Shown: positions 27,461 to 36,959, numbered from the stretch's first letter. The stretch: DNA of 64,000 nt from Acetitomaculum ruminis DSM 5522 (GCF_900112085.1 NZ_FOJY01000001.1:1-64000), one strand, 5' to 3'. The notes: generated by a model from the sequence alone, not told the origin. Numbers and translations: made by a program.

Positions 27461-28657
27461 ATGTTAAAAGGTAAAACAATAATATTAGGTGTAACAGGAA
27501 GTATAGCAGCTTATAAAGCAGCAAACATAGCCAGTATGTTAGTAAAGCAACATGCAGATCTTACTGTTATTATGACAAAAAATGCTTTAAATTTCATAAA
27601 TCCCATAGTATTTGAAACTTTGACGGGAAATAAATGCTTAATAGATACCTTCGACAGAAATTTTCAATATTCTGTAGAACATGTATCTCTAGCAAAAAAA
27701 GCCTCTGCCTTTGTAGTAGCTCCTGCATCAGCAGACATTATCGCAAAAATGGCCTATGGAATCGCAGATGACATGCTGACAACTACCATTTTAGCCTGCA
27801 ATTGCACTAAAATAGTGGCACCTGCCATGAATACAAATATGTATTTAAATCCCATTACTTTAGAAAACATTCAAAAGCTGGAAAATCACGGTTTTAAATT
27901 TATTACTCCGGCATCCGGGATGTTAGCTTGTAAAGATGTGGGAATAGGAAAACTGCCTTCTGAAGAAGAAATTGTTGAAAGAATTTTATATGAAGTTGCA
28001 TTAAAAAAGAAATTTGAAGGAAAAAAAATACTTATTACAGCAGGTCCCACAATAGAAGCCATTGACCCTGTCAGATTTATTTCAAATCATTCTACGGGAA
28101 AGATGGGATTTGCACTTGCAAAAATGGCATCATTTATGGGAGCTAATGTTACCTTGGTAAGTGGTAAGGTTAATCTGAAAACGCCTTATGGTGTGGAAAG
28201 AATAGACATTGAAAGTGCAAAAGATATGTATGAGTCTGTGGTTAGTCGATTCGAGGAATATGATATTATTATAAAAGCAGCAGCAGTAGCAGATTATACC
28301 CCGGCACATTACAGTGATGAAAAAATAAAAAAGAAAGACAGTGATTCTGCTTTAGCGCTGGTAAGGACAAAGGATATTTTAAAATATCTTGGGGAACATA
28401 AAAAAGAAGGACAGTTCATATGTGGATTTTCCATGGAAACAGAAAATATGTTAGAAAATTCTAAGGAAAAACTTCTAAAGAAAAATGCAGATATGATTGT
28501 TGCAAACTCCATAAAGCAGGAGGGAGCAGGCTTTGCAGGTGATACCAACATAGTCACAATAATAAGTAAAGATGAAGTCGTAGAACTTCCGATACTTTCA
28601 AAGGAAGAGACTGCCCTTGAAATTTTATATAATATAGAAAAACATCTTGCAAAATAA
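27461..28657 (+). CDS. coaBC: Phosphopantothenoylcysteine decarboxylase / synthetase
   Basis: 398-aa bifunctional enzyme. The N-terminal flavoprotein CoaC half (residues 1-~185) has GVTGSIAAYKA, the catalytic-His region VEHVSLA, the PAMNTNMY block and the ACKDVGIGKLP flap. The C-terminal CoaB half begins about 190 with KILITAGPTIEAIDPVRFI and has the NHSTGKMG nucleotide site and the KIKKKD lysines. It ligates cysteine to 4'-phosphopantothenate and decarboxylates the product. Next to coaX and the ECF S component, it completes a local pantothenate-to-CoA module. Confidence 0.96.
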   Translation: MLKGKTIILGVTGSIAAYKAANIASMLVKQHADLTVIMTKNALNFINPIVFETLTGNKCLIDTFDRNFQYSVEHVSLAKKASAFVVAPASADIIAKMAYGIADDMLTTTILACNCTKIVAPAMNTNMYLNPITLENIQKLENHGFKFITPASGMLACKDVGIGKLPSEEEIVERILYEVALKKKFEGKKILITAGPTIEAIDPVRFISNHSTGKMGFALAKMASFMGANVTLVSGKVNLKTPYGVERIDIESAKDMYESVVSRFEEYDIIIKAAAVADYTPAHYSDEKIKKKDSDSALALVRTKDILKYLGEHKKEGQFICGFSMETENMLENSKEKLLKKNADMIVANSIKQEGAGFAGDTNIVTIISKDEVVELPILSKEETALEILYNIEKHLAK

Positions 28658-28775
28658 TTTAATGTATGATATCATGATGAAGGTTGTGAGCATGTAGTAG
28701 GTGTGTGCGTGTTCCAATTTTATATTCTTATAAGAATATGAGTCAAAAAGAGGTTCGGAGGTGTGAATTAGTTAA

Positions 28776-29021
28776 ATGATAAGAACAATACTTTCAGTTA
28801 TTTTTATGTTAATATGTGTAGCACTTACAGTAGTTATTCTTATGCAGGAAGGAAAGACAAATGGCCTTGGTTCTCTTGGTGGAGGCATGAGCAATATGGA
28901 TACATACTGGAGTAAAAATAAAAATCGTTCTATGGAAGGAACCATAGTAAAAGTTACAAGAGTTCTTGCAGTTTTATTTTTCGCTCTTGCTATCGTATTA
29001 AATCTTAGTGTTATCGGATAA
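28776..29021 (+). CDS. secG: Preprotein translocase subunit SecG
   Basis: 81 aa with two transmembrane helices (about 3-22 and 58-79) joined by a loop with the family signature QEGKTNGLGSLGGG. SecG assists SecYE in protein export. GGAGGTG lies upstream at ~12 bases. The leader (28658-28775) contains the perfect palindrome ATATTCTTATAAGAATAT at 28722-28739, possibly a regulator site. It precedes rnr and smpB in the order common in Firmicutes. Confidence 0.95.
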   Translation: MIRTILSVIFMLICVALTVVILMQEGKTNGLGSLGGGMSNMDTYWSKNKNRSMEGTIVKVTRVLAVLFFALAIVLNLSVIG

Positions 29022-29041
29022 AGACAAATAAAAGACTTATT

Positions 29042-29068
29042 AACCCCTCAGTTTTTGAGGGGTTTTCT
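29042..29068 (+). terminator. Terminator after secG
   Basis: AACCCCTCA, GTTTT loop, TGAGGGGTT, then TTCTT. Confidence 0.9.
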
Positions 29069-29110
29069 TAATAATAGGACTTACTCTTTAATAGGATAAA
29101 GGAGGAAATA

Positions 29111-31228
29111 TTGGATAAAAAGGAATATAGTAGAAGAAAAAAAATCATTTACAGTTTCATTTGTGATAAACTTTATACTCCTATGAAACTGAAAGAATTA
29201 TGTATTTTTTTTGGTATAAATAAAGACGGTAGAGACAGCTTTAAAGAAATGTTAGATGAGCTGTGCCTTGATGGAAAAATAGAACTTACAAAAAGAGGAA
29301 AATATGTAAAAGCCAAAGAAAAAGAGATAATCGGAACCTATATCCAAAATCCCAGAGGCTTTGGTTTTGTTGAATTTGAGGAAAGTGAAGAGGATATTTT
29401 CATTCCTCCTGATGAAATAAATGGTGCCTTTAATAAGGATAAAGTAGTAGTAAAAATTCTTTCTTCTCCTGAGGGAAAAAGAGTTGAAGGAAGTATAGTT
29501 CGAATAGTAGAAAGAGCTATTATAAAAGTTGTGGGTGTTTTTCAAAAGAGTAAAAATTTTGGCTTTGTAATAGCTGATAACAAGGCTTTTTTAGAGGATA
29601 TTTTTATACCAAAGGAAAAATGCAATGATGCCAAAAACGGGGATAAAGTGCTTGTGAAACTTACTTCCTATGGAGGTAATAACAAAAAGCCTGAAGGGGC
29701 AATTATAGAAATTCTTGGAAAAGCAGGTGACAAAGGTGTAGATGTTCTTTCTATATTAAAGGACTATGATGTACCTGTTGAATTTCCTGAAAAAGTTTTA
29801 AATCAGGCAGGGCGTGTATCAAAAGGTCTTTTGGAAGAAGATATGTATGAAAGAAGAGACCTTCGTGATATAATGATGGTTACAATAGACGATATTACCG
29901 CCAAAGATTTAGATGATGCAGTTTCACTAAGTTTTGACGGGAAGTATTATGAATTGGGCGTGCATATTGCAGATGTTACCAATTATGTTCAGGAAAACTC
30001 TGCTCTTGATAAAGAGGCTTTAAAGAGGGGAACCAGCATTTATCCTGTGGATAGGGTAGTTCCGATGCTTCCCCCGGTTCTTTCTAATGGTATCTGTTCC
30101 TTAAATGAAGGAGAGGATAGATTGGCTTTAAGCTGTCTTATGAAAATTGATACAAATGGAAGTATATTAGATTCAGAGATAGTAGAAAGCGTAATAAATG
30201 TAGATAGAAGAATGACCTATGTAAGCGTTTCTCAGATTCTTGAGGGAGATGAAAACGAAGCCTTAAAATATAGGGGATTTGTGGAAATGTTTAAACAAAT
30301 GTCTGAATTATCTGATATACTTAGAAGGAAACGACATGACAGAGGTGCCATTGACTTTGATTTTGCTGAAGCAAAGATAATTTTAGATGAAAATGGAAAA
30401 GCAAAAGATGTTATTACCTATGAAAGAACAAAAGCGTCAATGATAATCGAAGATTTCATGCTGGCTGCAAATGAAACTGTTGCAGAGACTTTTTATTGGC
30501 AGGAGCTTCCTTTTGTATATAGAAATCATGACAAACCGGATAATGAAAAGCTTAACTTTTTAGCTTCCTTCATTGGAAATTTTGGCTTTTCGATGCATAT
30601 TGGAGAAGAGGTTCATCCAAAGGAAATTCAAAAATTAATGGATAAAATTGAAGGCTGTGAGGAGGAAGCTTTAATAAAAAGACTCACCCTAAGAAGTATG
30701 AAGCAGGCAAAATATACCACTTCAAACAGTAATCATTTTGGACTTGCAGCTAAATATTATTGTCATTTTACCTCGCCAATCAGGAGATATCCGGATTTAC
30801 AGATTCATAGAATAATAAAGGAATGCTTAAGAGGAAAGTTAAATGATGCCAGAAAGCTTCATTATGAAAATATATTGGATGAAGTTGCAGCAAAATCCTC
30901 AAAAGCCGAGAGACAGGCTGAAGAAATAGAAAGAGAAGCCGTAAAAATGAAAAAAGCCGAGTACATGAAAAAACATATTGGCGAAGAATACGAAGGCGTA
31001 ATCAGTGGAATGAACCGGGTTGGTATTTATGTGGGACTGGAAAATACCATTGAAGGAATGATACATGTAAATGATATGATAGATGATTATTATGAATTTT
31101 ATGAAGACAGATATGAAATGGTAGGAACCGGTGGAGGCCGTTGCTACAAATTAGGCCAGAAAGTTAAAATAATAGTAAGTTCAGCTGATACACATTTACG
31201 AACTATTAATTTTGTATTTGCCGGGTAA
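29111..31228 (+). CDS. rnr: Ribonuclease R
   Basis: 705-aa 3'-5' exoribonuclease that degrades structured RNA and, with SmpB-tmRNA, faulty messages. Domains in order: N-terminal winged helix (~1-65), two cold-shock OB domains (GTYIQNPRGFGFVEF ... EDIFIPPDEING; GVFQKSKNFGFV), the RNB catalytic domain (DDITAKDLDDAVSL, Asp cluster about 258-267; TSPIRRYPDLQIHR) and an S1 domain at the end. It starts at TTG with GGAGG five bases upstream. smpB follows within 70 bases, a common pairing. Confidence 0.97.
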   Translation: MDKKEYSRRKKIIYSFICDKLYTPMKLKELCIFFGINKDGRDSFKEMLDELCLDGKIELTKRGKYVKAKEKEIIGTYIQNPRGFGFVEFEESEEDIFIPPDEINGAFNKDKVVVKILSSPEGKRVEGSIVRIVERAIIKVVGVFQKSKNFGFVIADNKAFLEDIFIPKEKCNDAKNGDKVLVKLTSYGGNNKKPEGAIIEILGKAGDKGVDVLSILKDYDVPVEFPEKVLNQAGRVSKGLLEEDMYERRDLRDIMMVTIDDITAKDLDDAVSLSFDGKYYELGVHIADVTNYVQENSALDKEALKRGTSIYPVDRVVPMLPPVLSNGICSLNEGEDRLALSCLMKIDTNGSILDSEIVESVINVDRRMTYVSVSQILEGDENEALKYRGFVEMFKQMSELSDILRRKRHDRGAIDFDFAEAKIILDENGKAKDVITYERTKASMIIEDFMLAANETVAETFYWQELPFVYRNHDKPDNEKLNFLASFIGNFGFSMHIGEEVHPKEIQKLMDKIEGCEEEALIKRLTLRSMKQAKYTTSNSNHFGLAAKYYCHFTSPIRRYPDLQIHRIIKECLRGKLNDARKLHYENILDEVAAKSSKAERQAEEIEREAVKMKKAEYMKKHIGEEYEGVISGMNRVGIYVGLENTIEGMIHVNDMIDDYYEFYEDRYEMVGTGGGRCYKLGQKVKIIVSSADTHLRTINFVFAG

Positions 31229-31295
31229 AGGGAAAAGAGCTAAAAAAAGATTAGAACATTCCTTTTAAAAAAACTATAATACAATGGAGGTTATG

Positions 31296-31766
31296 ATGGA
31301 AAAGAAAAAAGATTCAAATAAGCTTATTGCCAACAACAAAAAAGCTTTTCATGATTATTTTATAGAAGATAAGTATGAGGCTGGTATTGAGCTTCATGGA
31401 ACAGAAGTAAAATCCATGCGAATGGGTAAATGCAGTATTAAAGAGTCTTTTATAAGGATAGAAGACGGTGAAGTTATAATATACGGCATGCATGTAAGTC
31501 CCTATGAAAAGGGAAATATATTTAATAAAGACCCTTTAAGAGCAAAAAAACTCCTTCTTCACAAAAAAGAAATATTAAAAATAGAAGGGAAAATAAAAGA
31601 AGCAGGATACACTCTTGTTCCCTTATCTGTTTATTTTAAGGGAAGTCTTGTAAAGGTAAGTATAGGAATAGCAAAAGGTAAAAAACTATATGACAAACGT
31701 CAAGACATTGCCAAAAAAGACCAAAGGCGTGAAGCTCAAAGGGATTTCAAGATTAGAAACCTTTAA
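31296..31766 (+). CDS. smpB: SsrA-binding protein SmpB
   Basis: 156 aa from the ATG at 31296, which has TGGAGG at proper spacing; an ATG at 31293 is an alternative and 31284 overlaps the ribosome site. The OB-fold core ([15 protein letters not shown] ... [13 protein letters not shown]) and the basic C-terminal tail ([19 protein letters not shown]) that enters the mRNA channel are complete. It brings tmRNA to stalled ribosomes; ssrA itself is 3 kb downstream, separated by a methyltransferase-like gene and a regulator. Confidence 0.97.
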   Translation: MEKKKDSNKLIANNKKAFHDYFIEDKYEAGIELHGTEVKSMRMGKCSIKESFIRIEDGEVIIYGMHVSPYEKGNIFNKDPLRAKKLLLHKKEILKIEGKIKEAGYTLVPLSVYFKGSLVKVSIGIAKGKKLYDKRQDIAKKDQRREAQRDFKIRNL

Positions 31767-31782
31767 ATACTTAAAAAATAGT

Positions 31783-31808
31783 AGCCTGGAACTTTTACGT
31801 TCCAGGCT
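31783..31808 (+). terminator. Bidirectional terminator
   Basis: AGCCTGGAAC, TTTTAC loop, GTTCCAGGCT, with A run before and T-rich sequence after; serves smpB (+) and the URO-D gene (-), which converge here. Confidence 0.85.
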
Positions 31809-31844
31809 TAGTGATTTTTAGAAAAAGTAATATGAGATAATTAA

Positions 31845-32858
31845 TTATCCAAACATTTCTTTTGACATTTTGTCGATTTCTTTGTCAACAGCCGGATATA
31901 CTTCCGGGAAAGTTGAAAAACTAAGTCCGTGGGATGTACATGGAATAAAGTATAATTTTCCACAATCCCTGCAAAGCTGGTCTGTTTCTTTGGCGATTAT
32001 TTCCTGTGACCAGTCAGCTTTATCCACGATACCATTATCAATACCTCCCATGAAAGTGATATCTTTTCCGTATTCTTTAACTAATGAAGGTAAATCATTT
32101 ACTGACATGCATCCTTGCCATACATCTATTCCCATTTCAATCATAGAAGGCACTAAAGTTGCAGAATAACTGTCATTGTGGTGAATGATAAGTTCAATGC
32201 CATGTTCATGATAATAATTGTAAACTTTTTTATAAGGTTCAAGATAAAATTCTCTAAACATATCTACACTTAAAAAGGTTGACCTTTGTGTCCCCCAATC
32301 ATCATGGTGGAAGATGGCATCCGGTTTCATATATTTACAGATTTGTTCAGCATATTTTAATTCCCAATCAGTAATATATTCAATAAGTTCATGCATAGCT
32401 TCAGGCTCTTCATAGAAATTAATAAGAGTATTTTGAATTTCGCATAAATAATGACACATTTCAAAAATACCAGGGGCCACAAAAGCAGCTACAAATTTTT
32501 CTTTTCTGTCAACCTTGGCTGCTTCTTCCTGGCAGGTTTTCCAATCAGCTTCTGTATAATTTATATCAGGAGCTTTTACATACTCTCTCCATTTTGTGAT
32601 ATCAGGGCATACAAGATGCTCTGGATCATGCATTGGGAATGCACCTGGAGTGCCCGCCGGCCACGCATTGTAATATCCCCATCCACATTTTACAGGATCA
32701 TCTCCTGGCTTTTCAGGCATGATCGGATACTGTAAATGATAGGGTGAGGATAATAAAATTTCCAATGCCTCGTACTGTTTTACGAATCGATCCGGATTAC
32801 CGCCTTTGATAACTTCCATCATGTTTTCTCTTGGTGTTAACATAATTTTTCCCTCCAA
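31845..32858 (-). CDS. Uroporphyrinogen-decarboxylase-fold protein, second copy
   Basis: 337-aa URO-D superfamily protein on the reverse strand. The barrel landmarks are present (HHDDWGTQRSTFLSVDMFREF, later TFMGGIDNG and CTSHGLSFSTFPEVY), but the metal strand reads LIIHHNDS where the other copy at 16316-17371 has EMHCCG, so the two probably differ in chemistry. It is divergent from the PucR-type regulator at 33037, which is its most likely controller. A corrinoid-linked demethylase/methyltransferase role is inference; haem synthesis is unlikely. Confidence 0.78.
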   Translation of the reverse strand: MEGKIMLTPRENMMEVIKGGNPDRFVKQYEALEILLSSPYHLQYPIMPEKPGDDPVKCGWGYYNAWPAGTPGAFPMHDPEHLVCPDITKWREYVKAPDINYTEADWKTCQEEAAKVDRKEKFVAAFVAPGIFEMCHYLCEIQNTLINFYEEPEAMHELIEYITDWELKYAEQICKYMKPDAIFHHDDWGTQRSTFLSVDMFREFYLEPYKKVYNYYHEHGIELIIHHNDSYSATLVPSMIEMGIDVWQGCMSVNDLPSLVKEYGKDITFMGGIDNGIVDKADWSQEIIAKETDQLCRDCGKLYFIPCTSHGLSFSTFPEVYPAVDKEIDKMSKEMFG

Positions 32859-33036
32859 TTCATCAAAAATGACTTACACAAATACAAAATGTGTAAAAAT
32901 TCGCTGATACTATTTAACCCCTTGAAAATAGCTTATATAAGGATTATATTATATGAATATAAAGAATGTAAATTCCGTAAAAATAAGGAATTAAAAATGA
33001 ATATTAGTATATTTTATAGGAATAAAAAAGTGGAAT

Positions 33037-34557
33037 ATGAAGATACCGGTTATTTTAATAAAAGACAATCTTGACATCAAATTAAAATCAGATAAATACA
33101 TATTAGATAGCAATCCCAAATGCTATTTTCAGGCAATGCCTTATGAGAAAACTATAGATTTAAACGATGATACCATCTATATAATAAAAAAAGATGAGTT
33201 AAGTGGTGAGATAGAAAATAAATGTCTTATAGTTATTGGACAGCCTTCTGAACATATTTTTGATAATAACGAAGTGTTTTACACTACGGATTGTATAGAC
33301 AAGTATGAATTGTTTTCGAAAATAGCTTTGATTTTTCTTCATTATAACAAATGGGAGGAGGAACTTAATCAGGTCTTAAAACACAGTAGGTCTTTTAATG
33401 CTTTATTTAGAGTGGCAAGAGAAGAATTTGGAAACTCTATGTTTATGCATGACAATGATTTTTATGAGCTAGCTTGTATTGACAGAACAACTAAAGAGGC
33501 AAGCTGGGGATATGATGAATTAAGTGGAAAGTACTATCTTCCGGAAGAAATATTAAATGATTTTAAAGTAAATAAGGATTATCTTTTTTCAATGACAACT
33601 AAAGGTCCTTCTCTATTTCCAGCGACTACTTTTGGCTATAGAATAATTTATCAAAATCTGTGGATAGAAGGAGAATATAAGGGCAGAATATGTATAAATG
33701 AGGTATTTAGAAAATTTAAAGACAGTGATTACTTTTTACTGGGATTTTTTACAAATATTGTAATTCAAGGACTAGAGATGCCTGGATATAGACTTACCAG
33801 TACACAGTATTCTATTTCAAGATTTCTTATTGGGATAATCGAGGATAAAAATTATGGTAAAATGGCCATGGACTCGGTATTATTAAAACATGGATGGGCA
33901 GCCAATGACAGCTACTTATGTGTGTGCTTTTTTGTTAATGAAAGAGACAGCCACACCCACTCTGTCCAATATCAATGTAACCGTTTAGAAAGCAGATTTC
34001 CTCATTCTTGTGCATTTTCTTATAAAGATAATATAATTATGGTTTTAAATATAACATTGGCAGAAACTACGGTAACTGCTTTTAAAAGTCATATAGGAGT
34101 ATTTTTAAGGGAAGGGCTGGTGAAAGCCGGAATCAGTAGGGAGTTTCATAATCTTAATAATATAAAATATTATTATAATCAAGCAATTTGCGCCTTTGAA
34201 ACAGGAATAAAACAACAAGAGGCATTTTGGTCATATTCCTTTGAAGATTACGTAACAGATTATATATTACAAAATGCCTTGGAAAAATTTCCGGCAAAAA
34301 TGTATGTAAATGAAAAAATATTAAAGTTAGAAGAATATGATAAAAATCATTCTGCCGGCCTTTTTAATACCTTTAAAATATATCTGGAAAATGAAAGAAA
34401 TATTGCAAAAACAGCCAGAGAACTGGATATACATAGAAGCACTCTTTTATATAGAATATCTAAAATAGAAGAAATAACAAAACTTGATATAGAAGATGAA
34501 CAAATACGCTTTGAATTAAGATTGTCTTTTAAGTTACTGGAAATGGAAAGAATGTAG
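33037..34557 (+). CDS. PucR/CdaR-type transcriptional regulator
   Basis: 506 aa. The C-terminal ~60 residues carry the PucR helix-turn-helix (NIAKTARELDIHRSTLLYRI, about 450-469, then SKIEEITKLDIED). The long N-terminal part is poorly conserved and contains no membrane helix; it may sense a small molecule. Members often control purine, sugar-acid or methoxy-compound catabolism and sit beside their targets. Here the divergent URO-D-fold gene, 178 bases away, is the obvious candidate target. The ribosome site is weak (GTGGA), so the start is moderately certain. Confidence 0.82.
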   Translation: MKIPVILIKDNLDIKLKSDKYILDSNPKCYFQAMPYEKTIDLNDDTIYIIKKDELSGEIENKCLIVIGQPSEHIFDNNEVFYTTDCIDKYELFSKIALIFLHYNKWEEELNQVLKHSRSFNALFRVAREEFGNSMFMHDNDFYELACIDRTTKEASWGYDELSGKYYLPEEILNDFKVNKDYLFSMTTKGPSLFPATTFGYRIIYQNLWIEGEYKGRICINEVFRKFKDSDYFLLGFFTNIVIQGLEMPGYRLTSTQYSISRFLIGIIEDKNYGKMAMDSVLLKHGWAANDSYLCVCFFVNERDSHTHSVQYQCNRLESRFPHSCAFSYKDNIIMVLNITLAETTVTAFKSHIGVFLREGLVKAGISREFHNLNNIKYYYNQAICAFETGIKQQEAFWSYSFEDYVTDYILQNALEKFPAKMYVNEKILKLEEYDKNHSAGLFNTFKIYLENERNIAKTARELDIHRSTLLYRISKIEEITKLDIEDEQIRFELRLSFKLLEMERM

Positions 34558-34702
34558 AAAAAGCATAGATTTAATTTTATCAGAAACTAAAAATACAGAA
34601 ATTCGTTTTACAAAATGAAAGAGTAAAGCAATGATACTGTGATTAAAGATTAGAGAAGAATAATGGAAACAAAGAAGTATTAAAAAAATATATAAGAACA
34701 TA

Positions 34703-34731
34703 TTTACATTTTATACCCAGTATGATATAAT
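34703..34731 (+). promoter_or_regulatory. Sigma-A promoter for tmRNA
   Basis: TTTACA (34703-34708), 17 bases, TATAAT (34726-34731), 28 bases before the mature tmRNA 5' end, leaving a short leader for RNase P removal. Confidence 0.75.
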
Positions 34732-34758
34732 GTCTAACTGCGGTATGCAAATCTCTTA

Positions 34759-35098
34759 GGGCTAGTAAAGGTTTCGACGGGGGTTATGCAGCTGGTGAAG
34801 CGAGTCGCATGCGATGCGTTAAATGGCAAAATTAAATTTAAACGCTGAAGATAATTTAGCAATCGCTGCCTAATTTTGGCAGTAGTCGGTTCTAATGCAC
34901 CTACACATTAGATAACCGGCTTCGACTATGTAGGAAACGACATTGTTAAAGCTTTGAAACAATGGGCGTATTATGAAGCTACTAAAGTTACAAGGATGTT
35001 TGCTTTCGTGTGATGGAGGGAATGTAAAAGAACAAACTACACTCGTAGAAGAACAGGGAATTGGCCTTCGGACACGAGTTCGACTCTCGTCTAGTCCA
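34759..35098 (+). ncRNA. ssrA: Transfer-messenger RNA
   Basis: The 5' end GGGCTAG pairs with the 3' CTAGTCC as the tRNA-like acceptor stem, and the T-arm reads GAGTTCGACTC. The coding part (34826-34873) gives the tag AKLNLNAEDNLAIAA, resume codon GCA, stop TAA. The tag ends AIAA rather than the frequent ALAA, still a usable ClpXP-type degron. The genome does not encode CCA after the discriminator base (ACT follows). It works with SmpB (31296) and RNase R (29111) in ribosome rescue. The strand and both ends are set by the stem. Confidence 0.97.
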
Positions 35099-35160
35099 CT
35101 ATTATAAAAAACATTGGAAAATATGTTGAAGATGCTATTTGCCAATGTATATGAAATTCA

Positions 35161-35212
35161 AAAAAATAGTCTTAAAGTTAATTTTTATTTAATTTTAAGA
35201 CTATTTTTTTAA
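35161..35212 (+). terminator. Terminator after tmRNA
   Basis: AATAGTCTTAAA ... TTTAAGACTATT stem with inner TTAA/TTAA pairing, followed by T runs. Confidence 0.85.
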
Positions 35213-35244
35213 TAATATTTTTTTTAATGATTAGCGAAAACAGC

Positions 35245-35273
35245 TTGACATATAGATATCAAAATGATATCAT
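35245..35273 (+). promoter_or_regulatory. Promoter with embedded TGATATCA operators (SPFH operon)
   Basis: TTGACA (35245-35250), exactly 17 bases, TATCAT (35268-35273). The spacer and -10 contain AGATATCA (35254-35261) and TGATATCA (35265-35272), and further copies lie at 35297-35304 and 35502-35509. Such placement would let a dimeric repressor block the promoter; the ribbon-helix-helix protein encoded at the end of the operon is the natural candidate. The 270-base leader to the SPFH gene holds no other gene. Confidence 0.65.
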
Positions 35274-35540
35274 TAACATATCTTAAAAAACAGAATAGAT
35301 ATCAAGTGATGTGTGTTAAGAAAAATCATTTAGGAAAAAAGAATAGAAGGATATTTCAAAGAAATTGATAGCTGTTTCACTAGAAGAACTATTGGAGTTT
35401 TCTTCACATTAATCATATTAGATGTCGTTCTTATATTATTGACCTGCTTGTTATAAAATGTAGGATAATTTTTTAAAAGATTTTTTATTATTCCTATTTT
35501 TTGATATCAGGTAAATAAATGTTTAAGGAGGATGATTTGT

Positions 35541-36563
35541 ATGAAGGAAATTATATTAAGTGGTAAGAAAAATGGAATGGCAGTATTATTAATTACTTTT
35601 TTACTGTATGTGGCAGCTATTATAGGAACTGTTGTAGTTGCAACTTCAGGAAATCCCAAAGATGTTTCTGGAGGAATGATAGTGCTTATTGTTTGCATTG
35701 TTTATATGAGTATAGGATGGTTTCCTCTTATCGGTTTAAAAGTTATAAAACCTCAAGAAGCGCTGGTTCTTACTTTGTTTGGTAAATATATTGGAACCTT
35801 AAAAGAAGAGGGATTTTATTTTGTAAATCCTTTTTCTACAGGCGTAAATCCTGCTGCTCATACTAAATTAGGTCAAAGCGGCGATGCATCAGGCAACAAA
35901 GGTTTAAAAATCAGGGCAGATGACATAGATATAGAAGCAGTTTCGTTAGGAAAAAAAATATCATTAAAAGTAATGACTTTAAGCAACAGCAAGCAAAAAA
36001 TCAATGATTGCCTTGGAAACCCTATAGAGATTAGCATTGCAGTTACCTGGAGAGTAGTAGATACAGTAAAAGCAGTATTTAATGTGGACAATTATAAAGA
36101 ATTTCTTTCTTTACAATGTGATTCAGCTTTAAGAGATATTGTTAGAATATATCCTTATGATGTAGCTCAAAATGTTGATACTACAGGGGATGGACAGGCT
36201 GATGAAGGAAGTCTTAGAGGTTCAAGTGAAGAAGTAGCTATGAAGATTAAAGAAAAAATTCAAAGGCAGGTTGTAGAAGCGGGTATCGAAATAATAGATG
36301 CCAGAATTACTTATCTTGCTTATGCACCTGAGATTGCAGCTGTTATGTTACAGCGTCAGCAGGCTAGTGCAATTGTTGATGCCAGAAAGATGATAGTTGA
36401 TGGTGCAGTAGGAATGGTTGAAATGGCACTTGACAAACTTAAAGAGGAAGAAGTCGTTGATCTTGATGAGGAAAGAAAAGCAGCGATGGTTTCTAATCTT
36501 TTGGTGGTATTATGCGGCAGTCATGAGACACAGCCTATAGTTAATGCAGGAAGTTTGTATTAA
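35541..36563 (+). CDS. SPFH/Band 7 domain membrane protein
   Basis: About 340 aa from the ATG at 35541; an ATG at 35532 directly abuts the AAGGAGG and is less likely. Two N-terminal transmembrane helices (about 11-33 and 43-65) are followed by an SPFH domain (KVIKPQEALVLTLFGKYIGT through RVVDTVKAVFNVDNYKEF and RDIVRIYPYDV) and a long C-terminal helix rich in charged residues. SPFH proteins form ring-like membrane scaffolds that organise microdomains or guard proteases. It is tied by a 3-base gap to a ribbon-helix-helix gene. Confidence 0.88.
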   Translation: MKEIILSGKKNGMAVLLITFLLYVAAIIGTVVVATSGNPKDVSGGMIVLIVCIVYMSIGWFPLIGLKVIKPQEALVLTLFGKYIGTLKEEGFYFVNPFSTGVNPAAHTKLGQSGDASGNKGLKIRADDIDIEAVSLGKKISLKVMTLSNSKQKINDCLGNPIEISIAVTWRVVDTVKAVFNVDNYKEFLSLQCDSALRDIVRIYPYDVAQNVDTTGDGQADEGSLRGSSEEVAMKIKEKIQRQVVEAGIEIIDARITYLAYAPEIAAVMLQRQQASAIVDARKMIVDGAVGMVEMALDKLKEEEVVDLDEERKAAMVSNLLVVLCGSHETQPIVNAGSLY

Positions 36564-36566
36564 TAT

Positions 36567-36761
36567 ATGGCCAAAAAACAGGTTCCACTTAGAATTTCAG
36601 AAAAATTATATGATGCCATAGCCGCATGGGCAGAAGATGATTTTCGTTCAATAAATGGTCAAATTGAATATCTTTTAACAGAATGTGTTAAACAAAGAAA
36701 AAAAGATGGTAAATATGTATCCGAGCACTTAGATGAGCCACCGGAACTTGATATAAAATAA
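36567..36761 (+). CDS. Small Arc/ribbon-helix-helix-type protein
   Basis: 64 aa. The start (KKQVPLRISEKLYDAIAAWA, residues 3-22) fits a ribbon-helix-helix fold: a short strand, then two helices (SINGQIEYLLTECVKQR), as in Arc-like repressors. Begins 3 bases after the SPFH stop and ends at a strong terminator, so it is translated with that gene. Probably binds the TGATATCA palindromes upstream and represses its own operon (inference). The acidic C-terminal tail (HLDEPPELDIK) may contact the SPFH protein. Confidence 0.8.
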   Translation: MAKKQVPLRISEKLYDAIAAWAEDDFRSINGQIEYLLTECVKQRKKDGKYVSEHLDEPPELDIK

Positions 36762-36776
36762 TATAAAAAACAGATT

Positions 36777-36805
36777 AAAAAATCCCCTATCGGGGGATTT
36801 TTTTT
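36777..36805 (+). terminator. Terminator
   Basis: AAAAAATCCCC, loop, GGGGGATTTTTTTT; ends the SPFH operon. Confidence 0.93.
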
Positions 36806-36959
36806 ATTATGTGTCGTGACACAGTTGAGCTCGCGAAGCGTGCGAAATAGAAACCACCCGCTATGCGGGTGCGCGGTGTTTGTTATACAAAAAAATCACC
36901 TTTCCGCTATAATTTTGGATGTTCAAGTCTAAATTATAACGAAAGGAAAGGTGATTTTA

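Noticed and set aside
32889-33074. 61-codon open frame ahead of the PucR-type gene
   Set aside because: AT-rich, overlaps the regulator start, no convincing ribosome site; probably the divergent promoter region.
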